NCBI GenBank assembly: GCA_037139855.1
Contig: JBAXFM010000027.1
Location: 1 to 28,185 of the forward strand
Origin: CAIVAT01 sp037139855
GTDB lineage: Bacteria > Bacteroidota > Bacteroidia > Bacteroidales > FEN-979
Reading direction: 5' to 3'
Length of the DNA: 28,185 nucleotides
The position numbers and the translations under genes were made by a program. Shown here piece by piece: positions 22,387 through 28,185 of the stretch (position 1 is its first letter; each line of letters starts with the position of its first letter). The notes below the pieces were generated by a model. It was given only the letters and a program-made list of their open reading frames with translations. It made no database searches and had not been told where the DNA came from.

Positions 22387-23121
22387 ATGGAACCAAACGA
22401 AAATAAACACGACAATGGCCCTCAAATGAAAAAGTACATTCTTGGAGTCATCGTTATTGTTGCAGGTTTTCTGCTACTCTTATCCAATACCGGTTTTTTA
22501 CCCTATGAATTGCGACACATTCTGTTTTCCTGGCAAATGCTGCTGATTGGCATCGGCATTGTGAGCCTTTTCAGCAGTGAAAGCCGCACTCCCGGTACCA
22601 TTCTCATCCTGATCGGCGGGATTTTCATTCTTCCCAGGATTTTTGAAATTTCCTTTGATGTAATGCATCTATTCTGGCCGGCCATACTCATCGCGATCGG
22701 TGTACTTATTCTTACAAAACGCTTACCACGCCGCCCCTGGCAATCTCGTGGTACGCTGTTGAACAACCAGGACCTGGGCGATGGGTTTATTCATGAAGAA
22801 AATATTTTCAGCGGTGGAAAACAACGCGTAATGCACCAGGTATTTCGTGGCGGCCATATCAACTGCGTGTTTGGCGGTTCCGAAGTTGACCTTACCCAGG
22901 CTACCCTGGCTGATGGCATCAGCGAACTTGAAATCAATACCATTTTCGGCGGAGTAACGCTGATTGTGCCAGCCGACTGGCGTATTCAGCTGAAGATGAC
23001 CTCCATCATGGGTGGCTTTGCCGATAAACGTTCGTATGTGAAAGAAAGTCCTGACCCTTCGAGAATACTGATCATCAAAGGAAGCACCATCTTTGGCGGT
23101 GGCGAAATTAAAAGTTACTGA
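22387..23121 (+). CDS. LiaF-like / DUF5668 membrane protein with toastrack-like domain
   Basis: A 244-residue protein with four short hydrophobic segments (about 16-34, 47-63, 70-83 and 95-110), then a Gly-rich C-terminal domain made of repeated beta turns: CVFGGSEVDL, TIFGGVTLIVPADWR, SIMGGFADKR and TIFGGGEIK. This is the arrangement of LiaF-type cell-wall-active antibiotic response proteins (DUF5668 plus DUF2154/toastrack). In Firmicutes LiaF inhibits the LiaS kinase; here the next two genes are a LytS-type kinase and a LytTR regulator, so a similar partner role is plausible but inferred. The ATG at 22387 is chosen; an in-frame TTG at 22345 lies inside the promoter. The kinase gene follows after 17 nt. 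Confidence 0.85.
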   Translation: MEPNENKHDNGPQMKKYILGVIVIVAGFLLLLSNTGFLPYELRHILFSWQMLLIGIGIVSLFSSESRTPGTILILIGGIFILPRIFEISFDVMHLFWPAILIAIGVLILTKRLPRRPWQSRGTLLNNQDLGDGFIHEENIFSGGKQRVMHQVFRGGHINCVFGGSEVDLTQATLADGISELEINTIFGGVTLIVPADWRIQLKMTSIMGGFADKRSYVKESPDPSRILIIKGSTIFGGGEIKSY

Positions 23122-23138
23122 ACATCAAACTGAGGAAT

Positions 23139-24203
23139 ATGGAGCACCCGATTTTTCTCAATACAAAATCCGTTTCCGTTTATTTTGGTTTGTGGGCCCT
23201 CATTGCGGGGGCTCACTTTTCCATTTTTTACTTTATATATTTTTTCCCCATCGAAGTGTCGCTGGCAGACAGTCTGGTATTTAACGGACTGTTTTCGGGA
23301 GCTGGCATCGCGTTGTGGTACATCGTCAGGTACAGCATTCCCGACCAGAAAAACATTTGGAATGTGGTTTTCAATCACCTGGCGTTTTTAACGCTGACAC
23401 TGGTCGTTTGGAATGGCCTTTCCTACACCATTCTGAGTACTATCTTCAGCAGGAACAAAGTTTATATGGATATGCTGATGATTTCCATTCCCAATAAAAT
23501 CATCAGCGGACTCATTTTCTATATTGTTATTGCGCTGGCTTATTACCTTTTCATCTATTATATCAACCTCCAGGAGAAAGTGAAGATTGAATCACGGTTG
23601 CGCATGGTGCTGAAAGAAACGGAACTCAACATGCTTAAATCACAAATCAATCCGCACTTTTTGTTCAACAGCCTTAACTCGATCAGTTCTCTCACGATTA
23701 CCAACCCGGAGAAAGCGAGGGATATGGTCATCAAATTATCTGATTTTCTGAGATATTCAGTTTCCAACAATGCTTCCAGTTTCACAACTCTTGAACACGA
23801 AATGGCCAATATTCGCCGTTACCTTGAAATTGAGAAGGTACGGTTTGGCGATAAATTGTTATTTGGGTTCAAACTTGATGGTTCATGCCGCACGCACCAA
23901 ATCCCGGTGATGTTGCTGCAGCCACTGTTTGAAAATGCCATCAAACATGGCGTGTATGAAAGTACCGAACAGGTGAGCATCGAAATGGATTGTGAATATA
24001 AGGATGGCTACCTCGAAATTCGCATCGTCAACGATTTTGATCCGAATGCCCATGCACGAAAAGGAACCGGCATCGGATTGAACAACATCCGCGAGCGGCT
24101 GAGGTTGTTGTATAAAAATGATAAACTCCTGCGCACCACTGTGGAAGGAACAAGATTCTGTGTATATTTGAGTCTGCCAAATACAGAGAATAAGGTGGGG
24201 TGA
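23139..24203 (+). CDS. LytS-family sensor histidine kinase
   Basis: A 354-residue membrane histidine kinase of the His_kinase (PF06580) group. Four hydrophobic segments occupy about residues 13-35, 48-65, 79-102 and 119-142 and form the sensor; no PAS or HAMP domain is visible. A helical linker leads to the phosphoacceptor motif NPHFLFNSLN with His173. The N box LLQPLFENAIKHG carries Asn266 and the G box is GTGIGLNNIRERL at 309-321. It autophosphorylates and should signal to the LytTR regulator downstream. It follows the LiaF-like gene by 17 nt; the gap to the regulator (97 nt) is filled by two heptamer arrays. Confidence 0.93.
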   Translation: MEHPIFLNTKSVSVYFGLWALIAGAHFSIFYFIYFFPIEVSLADSLVFNGLFSGAGIALWYIVRYSIPDQKNIWNVVFNHLAFLTLTLVVWNGLSYTILSTIFSRNKVYMDMLMISIPNKIISGLIFYIVIALAYYLFIYYINLQEKVKIESRLRMVLKETELNMLKSQINPHFLFNSLNSISSLTITNPEKARDMVIKLSDFLRYSVSNNASSFTTLEHEMANIRRYLEIEKVRFGDKLLFGFKLDGSCRTHQIPVMLLQPLFENAIKHGVYESTEQVSIEMDCEYKDGYLEIRIVNDFDPNAHARKGTGIGLNNIRERLRLLYKNDKLLRTTVEGTRFCVYLSLPNTENKVG

Positions 24204-24209
24204 GTGAAG

Positions 24210-24265
24210 AATATCGAATATCGAATATTGAATATCGAATAACGATTAACGAATGACGAATGATC
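24210..24265 (+). repeat. Heptamer tandem array, eight units (AATATCG/AATGACG family)
   Basis: Eight 7-bp units: AATATCG twice, AATATTG, AATATCG, AATAACG, ATTAACG, AATGACG, AATGATC. AATGACG and AATAACG are the reverse complements of the CGTCATT and CGTTATT heptamers at 11655-11710, and both arrays have eight units (56 bp). Confidence 0.88.
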
Positions 24266-24272
24266 GGATCGT

Positions 24273-24297
24273 AATTTTTAATTTTTAATTTTTAATT
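24273..24297 (+). repeat. AATTTTT heptamer array, 3.5 units
   Basis: AATTTTT at 24273-24279, 24280-24286 and 24287-24293, then AATTA. It ends three bases before the LytTR regulator ATG, so the ribosome-binding region is made entirely of AT-rich repeat. On either strand it is a poor terminator without a stem. Confidence 0.8.
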
Positions 24298-24300
24298 ATC

Positions 24301-25050
24301 ATGACCCTCCGTACCCTTTTAATAGACGACGAACAGCCTGCCCGGGATGTTGTAAAGCACTATCTTAAAGATTTCGCAGAAATCGAGATCGTAGGTGAAT
24401 TTACCGATGGTTTCAGCGGTTTGAAAGCCATTCAGGACCTGAAACCCGATCTGGTATTTCTCGATGTTCAGATGCCCAAACTCACCGGACTTGAATTGCT
24501 CGACCTGCTCGACCAACCGCCATTGATCATTTTCAGTACGGCCTATGATCAGTATGCCATCAAGGCTTTTGAAATGAATGCCATAGATTACCTGCTGAAA
24601 CCGTACTCAAAAGAACGTTTTACCCAGGCAGTTCAGAAAGCGCTGACCCAGGCCGGCAGTGGAATAAAGGCATTGGCGCCGGTGCAAAATCTGGTGAAAA
24701 CCCTCGATGAGAATCCTGAATTTCTTCAACGGATTGCTGTGAAATCACGTCACAAAGTGAGCGTGATCCCCATTGATGAAATCATTTACCTGGAGGCGGA
24801 AGGCGATTACGTGATGCTGCATACCAAAGATGCCCGACATCTCAAGGAGAAGACCATGAAGTACTTTGAGACCCATCTTGACCCATCGCAATTTATCCGT
24901 ATCCACCGCTCTTTTATTGTAAACGCCCGTTTTATCGACCGGATAGAATACTATGACAAGGAAAACTATGCAGTTCTTACGAAGAATGGGGCTAAGTTGC
25001 GTGCAAGTACATCAGGATATAAAATTCTAAAGCAGGTGTTGAATATGTAA
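24301..25050 (+). CDS. LytTR-family response regulator
   Basis: A 249-residue regulator. The receiver domain (1-120) has acidic Asp9-Asp10-Glu11, phosphoacceptor Asp55 in VFLDVQMP, Ser/Thr in IFSTAYDQYA and Lys in YLLKPYSKERF. The LytTR DNA-binding domain (about 145-249) has RIAVKSRHKVSVIPIDEI, YLEAEGDYVMLHT, FIRIHRSFIVNARFI and the terminal KILKQVLNM. Partner of the LytS-type kinase upstream. LytTR proteins bind direct repeats of about 9-10 bp; no such site is evident at the operon promoter. The start is the ATG at 24301 directly after the AATTTTT array. Confidence 0.94.
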   Translation: MTLRTLLIDDEQPARDVVKHYLKDFAEIEIVGEFTDGFSGLKAIQDLKPDLVFLDVQMPKLTGLELLDLLDQPPLIIFSTAYDQYAIKAFEMNAIDYLLKPYSKERFTQAVQKALTQAGSGIKALAPVQNLVKTLDENPEFLQRIAVKSRHKVSVIPIDEIIYLEAEGDYVMLHTKDARHLKEKTMKYFETHLDPSQFIRIHRSFIVNARFIDRIEYYDKENYAVLTKNGAKLRASTSGYKILKQVLNM

Positions 25051-25060
25051 GCAGGTGTTT

Positions 25061-25579
25061 ATGGAAACAATTTACCCGTATCTTAAAATCGTTGGCAGTT
25101 CTGTTGCCATCTATCTTTTCATCATCCTGGCCATCCGCCTGTTTGGGAAAAAGGAGTTGTCGCAGCTTTCGGTATTCGATCTTGTTTTTATCCTGTTGAT
25201 CAGCAATGCCGTACAAAATGCCATGGTGCTGGGGAATAACGACATTTATGGCGGGCTGGCTGCGGCATTGTCATTATTTACGGTGAACTATATCCTGAAA
25301 CGTCTTCAACTCAAATTTCCGAAATTTGGCAGGCTTGTTCAGGGAGATGCCATCATGCTGGTGTACCAGGGGAAAATAATTCCGTCACATCTCCGTATAG
25401 CAGGAATTTCGGAAGAGGAGGTGATGCAGGCTGTTCGCGAACATGGTGTTGCGAACATCAGTGAAGTTGACCTGGCCGTTTTTGAAGTAGATGGAAATAT
25501 CAGTGTTCTATCCCACGATTTTAAGAAAAAGTCCCAGCGCCGCCGGAAGGCACATAAAGTAATTTCCCAACAAAATTAA
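25061..25579 (+). CDS. DUF421-family membrane protein (YetF/YcaP-like)
   Basis: A 172-residue inner-membrane protein. Three N-terminal hydrophobic helices contain the family signature IRLFGKKELSQLSVFDLVF followed by ISNAVQNAMV (about residues 25-55), and the C-terminal cytoplasmic domain of about 90 residues has DAIMLVYQGKIIP, EEEVMQAVREHGVANISEV and VFEVDGNISVL, with a strongly basic tail. Function is unknown in general; B. subtilis relatives have been linked to envelope or spore properties. The ATG at 25061 is 10 nt after the regulator stop, so it is probably part of the LiaF/LytS/LytTR operon. Its stop is 5 nt from the convergent mechanosensitive channel stop. Confidence 0.88.
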   Translation: METIYPYLKIVGSSVAIYLFIILAIRLFGKKELSQLSVFDLVFILLISNAVQNAMVLGNNDIYGGLAAALSLFTVNYILKRLQLKFPKFGRLVQGDAIMLVYQGKIIPSHLRIAGISEEEVMQAVREHGVANISEVDLAVFEVDGNISVLSHDFKKKSQRRRKAHKVISQQN

Positions 25580-25584
25580 GGCTT

Positions 25585-27237
25585 CTAAACCCTGAAGGAA
25601 GGCACTTCGTAGTCTTTGTTTCGATACTCCTCCGGAATGGCGATGGTATTGCCATCGCGGATCGCTTTGTAGTGTGGCGACATGATCTCCACCCCGGCTT
25701 TGTTAAAAGAATCCTGGATATTCTGATGAAGGTCAGAAAAGATGCTTGCCATCTCATTGGGCGACCGGGTATAGGCATTAAGCTGGTAACTGATATAGAA
25801 GTCGTTCAGGGCGGTTTGCAATACAAACGGAGCTGGTTCCTGCAACATCCGCGGGGTGTTAAGGGCTGAATCAATCAGCAGCTGATGGATTTGCCGCCAC
25901 GGGGCATCGTATCCGATGGTGACGGTGGTATGCATGATCAAACCTTTATCCGGGGCACAGGTGCTGTAATTGATTACCTCCGAATTCATTATTTTAGTAT
26001 TCGGAACGGTGATTTCCTCGTTTTTTATGGTCAGGATTTTTGTAACCAGCATCAATTTTTCGACGATGTCGCCGGTAACCTCTCCAATCTTTACCCTGTC
26101 GCCCAATTTAAAGGCACGGGTATAGGTAATGGTGAGCCCGGCCATGAAGTTGGACAGCGAACTTGCTGATGTCAGTGAAAAAACCAATCCGAACATCACC
26201 GAAACGCCCTGAAAAACCTGGGAACCTGAGCCTGGTAAATAGGGCCAGATGGCCACAATGGTAAAAATAATGATGAGGACCCTGAAAATATTAAACGTAG
26301 GAAGCGCCCAGTCGGCATAAAACCCCGGAATCTTCAGGGTTTCATTTTCCACTTCCTGACGCAGGAATTTAAAAAAGCGGATAACCAGCCGTGTAACAAA
26401 CAGGATAACGATGATGGTAATCAGATTTGGGACGTAATTCCAAAACTTCATCAGAATATCCTTCAACGGATTGATGATAAAACCAAGGAGGCTGATGCTG
26501 AAGGCTTTTGTCCATGGTAGCAAATAGAATATTGTAACGAGGGTGACGACCAGGAGGATCAATATCACGATCCATTTTAAAACGTTGAGAATAAACAATA
26601 AAATAGTTAACAGCCTTTGGCGGTTAAAGAATTCGTACTCTTTAAGCCTCATGCTCTTCATGATCTTATCCTGCAAGATGCCTGTCTTGGCATTCAGTTT
26701 TCTGAAAAGTCTGTTGATCAGGGTAATGATGATGATCAGCAGTATAAGGATGCCAATGGAAATTCCAACATTCTTGAGGATCGCTCCCGGACTTGTCATT
26801 GTTCTGAATTGCTGAATGGCATAAATTATCTTGGTCCTGCGGGAATTGGCAACAAGTTCTGCAGAGGTCCGTTCCGCTTTGGCATCGTTTTGATCGACGG
26901 TGGTAATCACCGATTCGCCATACATTACATCGTAGCTGGTTTCTCCCCGGAACAGTTTGATCGAATCGTTTCGGAAAAAAGGATCTTCTGCAATGTTTTT
27001 CACCTTCTGTTCAACCGCCTTTGCTCTTTCCTGGGGTGTGAAAGGACCAATTCTGGTATAAATTTTAAAGATCGGAGTGCCGAAAGGCGCCACAACTGCG
27101 CTTGTCAATTTATGGGAGGTTGAATCCCCTGCCTGCGGACTACTATTTTTCAGGGTATCGTTTGCTGCCTGGATTGTTCCATGGATGTTCAACAGCAATA
27201 AACCCAGCAGGAGGTAAAACAGGTTTTTTTGTCTCAT
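25585..27237 (-). CDS. MscS-family mechanosensitive ion channel
   Basis: Inner-membrane channel of 550 residues released by membrane tension during hypo-osmotic shock. A signal peptide (1-24) precedes a periplasmic domain of about 130 residues, then hydrophobic helices between about 150 and 380. The MscS pore and beta domain are visible as ASSLSNFMAGLTITYTRAF near 370, GDRVKIGEVTGDIVEKL, ITVPNTKIMNSEVINYS, and the C-terminal alpha-beta vestibule with TTVTIGYDAPWRQIHQLLID and AGVEIMSPHYKAIRDGN. The extra N-terminal periplasmic and transmembrane region makes it larger than E. coli MscS (286). ATG at 27237; upstream only an incomplete -7-like TAATTTG is seen. Convergent with the DUF421 gene. Confidence 0.92.
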   Translation of the reverse strand: MRQKNLFYLLLGLLLLNIHGTIQAANDTLKNSSPQAGDSTSHKLTSAVVAPFGTPIFKIYTRIGPFTPQERAKAVEQKVKNIAEDPFFRNDSIKLFRGETSYDVMYGESVITTVDQNDAKAERTSAELVANSRRTKIIYAIQQFRTMTSPGAILKNVGISIGILILLIIIITLINRLFRKLNAKTGILQDKIMKSMRLKEYEFFNRQRLLTILLFILNVLKWIVILILLVVTLVTIFYLLPWTKAFSISLLGFIINPLKDILMKFWNYVPNLITIIVILFVTRLVIRFFKFLRQEVENETLKIPGFYADWALPTFNIFRVLIIIFTIVAIWPYLPGSGSQVFQGVSVMFGLVFSLTSASSLSNFMAGLTITYTRAFKLGDRVKIGEVTGDIVEKLMLVTKILTIKNEEITVPNTKIMNSEVINYSTCAPDKGLIMHTTVTIGYDAPWRQIHQLLIDSALNTPRMLQEPAPFVLQTALNDFYISYQLNAYTRSPNEMASIFSDLHQNIQDSFNKAGVEIMSPHYKAIRDGNTIAIPEEYRNKDYEVPSFRV

Positions 27238-27295
27238 AGTCGGTGATGTTCCAAAACAGGCGCCAAATTACAGAGAATTCAGCTGATAATTTGGA

Positions 27296-27883
27296 TTACA
27301 GTTTAAAACCAAAGGTCGCCTGGATGGAATACATCCAATCGGCAAGACTTCCAAAATGAAAAACTTTCATTTCACCGCCTACCAGAAGATGTTTGCTGAG
27401 CGGGTATACATAAGCGCCGGAAAGTTCAAAATTGGACAGTGAAGTCGTTTTGGTGGCAATATTCAGGTTGGCGCCGGAAGTTTTATTGGTAATAAAGGCG
27501 AGGCCAAACCCGGCTCCTAAATATACATTGTCGATGATCCGCATCCTGGCCAGAAGAAGCATGGGCACTACGGTGCGGTCAATGTCAACAGTGGTATTGT
27601 CGGGCAACTGGCCGCTTACATTAAAAAGTTTATAGTACCCTGTCTCCAGCCCAAGGCTTAGCCGATACTCGGGTTCCCAGTAGAATTTGAACCCAACACC
27701 GGCAAAATCCTTTTTAATGTTGTTGTCCCAATTCTCCAGGTTATTGATATAATGGGTCCAACCAGCGCCAACGGTAAGTGAATAGTGGTTCAGGCGAACC
27801 TTTACACTGTCTTTTTTCTGTGCAAAAACTGCCATGGTAAAGCAGATCAGCATCAATGTGAAAATTATTTTTTTGCTGCCCAT
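27296..27883 (-). CDS. Small outer-membrane beta-barrel protein
   Basis: A 195-residue exported protein. Signal peptide 1-21 (IIFTLMLICFTMAVFAQ, likely cleaved after AQ). The remaining 174 residues alternate hydrophobic and polar with a Phe/Leu C-terminal strand (SIQATFGFKL), giving about eight predicted strands as in OmpA/OmpX-type barrels (outer-membrane beta-barrel superfamily). No peptidoglycan-binding domain is present. Function unknown. The start at 27883 is 4 nt after the stop of the phosphodiesterase-like gene, so the two are probably co-transcribed. Confidence 0.75.
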   Translation of the reverse strand: MGSKKIIFTLMLICFTMAVFAQKKDSVKVRLNHYSLTVGAGWTHYINNLENWDNNIKKDFAGVGFKFYWEPEYRLSLGLETGYYKLFNVSGQLPDNTTVDIDRTVVPMLLLARMRIIDNVYLGAGFGLAFITNKTSGANLNIATKTTSLSNFELSGAYVYPLSKHLLVGGEMKVFHFGSLADWMYSIQATFGFKL

Positions 27884-27887
27884 ATCG

Positions 27888-28185
27888 TTATTCCTGAATG
27901 TAATGATAATATGCTTCTACGTAAGGAAAGTTTGTCAATAATCCGTCAAAGTGTCCGGTTTCCACGTAATTCTGAATCCAGTTTGGTGAGTCGATTGTCC
28001 AGCATACCGCAAGTCTCCCTTCATTGTGTATTTGCTGGACCAGGTCGTTTTGTGTACCAAGGGTCCATCGGGGAGCCCATACTTTTGAATTAACCGCTTT
28101 CACATCGTCCACGGTAAGTTCACACAGGGAGGGAACATTCTGATAATCGGGATAAGCTTTCAGGGCATTCAGCACATCTGTAGTC
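27888..28185 (-). CDS. Glycerophosphodiester phosphodiesterase-like protein (partial, N-terminus beyond window)
   Basis: The frame is open from the window edge to a stop at 27888-27890, showing the last 98 residues. The segment VWAPRWTLGTQNDLVQQIHN, then LAVCWTIDSPNWIQNYVETG and HFDGLLTNFP, matches the end of the GDPD TIM barrel: the W-T-x-[ND] strand and the F/V-D-G-[IL]-x-T-N/D-x-P motif. The Glu-containing metal-binding N-terminal motifs are outside the window, so activity cannot be judged. Such enzymes hydrolyse deacylated phospholipids to glycerol-3-phosphate. It is the upstream gene of the outer-membrane barrel gene (4-nt gap). Confidence 0.7.
   Translation of the reverse strand, partial: TTDVLNALKAYPDYQNVPSLCELTVDDVKAVNSKVWAPRWTLGTQNDLVQQIHNEGRLAVCWTIDSPNWIQNYVETGHFDGLLTNFPYVEAYYHYIQE

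Noticed and set aside
24210..24297. Possible CRISPR array or iterons
   Set aside because: Units are contiguous 7-mers without spacers, too short for CRISPR; there is no cas gene, replication initiator or DnaA-box cluster nearby.
27238..27295. TAATTTG on the minus strand as the mscS promoter
   Set aside because: One base short of the TAnnTTTG consensus and no -33 element at proper spacing.

Overview
The window reads as chromosomal DNA of a Bacteroidota (Bacteroidetes), probably an uncultured relative of the Bacteroidales/Marinilabiliales. The evidence is: TAnnTTTG-type -7 promoter boxes in front of most transcription units, few recognisable Shine-Dalgarno sites, a LytS/LytTR two-component pair, a ParE-type topoisomerase subunit of 618 residues, and several small outer-membrane barrels. 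I see no rRNA, tRNA, CRISPR array, prophage or transposase. Gene density is very high; the longest gene-free stretch (about 257 bases, 8377-8633) holds a large imperfect hairpin repeat.

Layout. 1-6000: ion-transport block, mostly on the minus strand: KUP potassium transporter (C-terminus cut by the window edge), DedA, PiT phosphate transporter and a CPA2 cation/proton antiporter, interrupted by two small plus-strand genes (a short exported protein and a His-rich membrane protein). 6081-7189: nicotinamide riboside uptake and phosphorylation (pnuC plus a NadR-type kinase). 7201-11631: surface-glycan genes, namely a GT4 glycosyltransferase, an unusual formyltransferase/beta-propeller fusion, and a Wzx-like flippase. 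11705-12484: a crotonase-fold enzyme closest to methylmalonyl-CoA decarboxylase, divergent from parE (12622-14478). 14482-20351: a tightly packed minus-strand operon, dapF - GNAT - mltG - DUF2279 - DUF4190/CCC protein - nnrD/nnrE fusion - HD hydrolase, with junctions from -14 to +32 nt. 20411-22273: a POTRA-less BamA/TamA-like barrel and a ProXp-ala-like tRNA editing protein. 22387-25579: envelope-stress-like set (LiaF-like protein, LytS kinase, LytTR regulator, DUF421 protein). 25585-28185: MscS channel, small outer-membrane barrel and the C-terminus of a glycerophosphodiester phosphodiesterase-like protein.

How the genes fit together. The dapF operon joins meso-diaminopimelate supply with peptidoglycan glycan-strand termination (MltG) and ends with NAD(P)HX repair translationally overlapping a MESH1-like HD hydrolase. 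The LiaF/LytS/LytTR/DUF421 set and MscS suggest cell-envelope and osmotic homeostasis, matching the K+, phosphate and proton antiport genes at the left end.

The least ordinary signals are (i) short tandem arrays with unit sizes of 7, 8 and 9 bp that fill gene junctions or sit in frame inside a gene, including two eight-unit heptamer arrays of one sequence family 12.5 kb apart; (ii) the formyltransferase/propeller fusion next to a flippase; (iii) the HD hydrolase/NAD(P)HX repair pair; and (iv) -7 promoter boxes only 5-7 nt before the start codon, implying leaderless or near-leaderless mRNAs. All family assignments are from reading the protein sequences; no database search was run.
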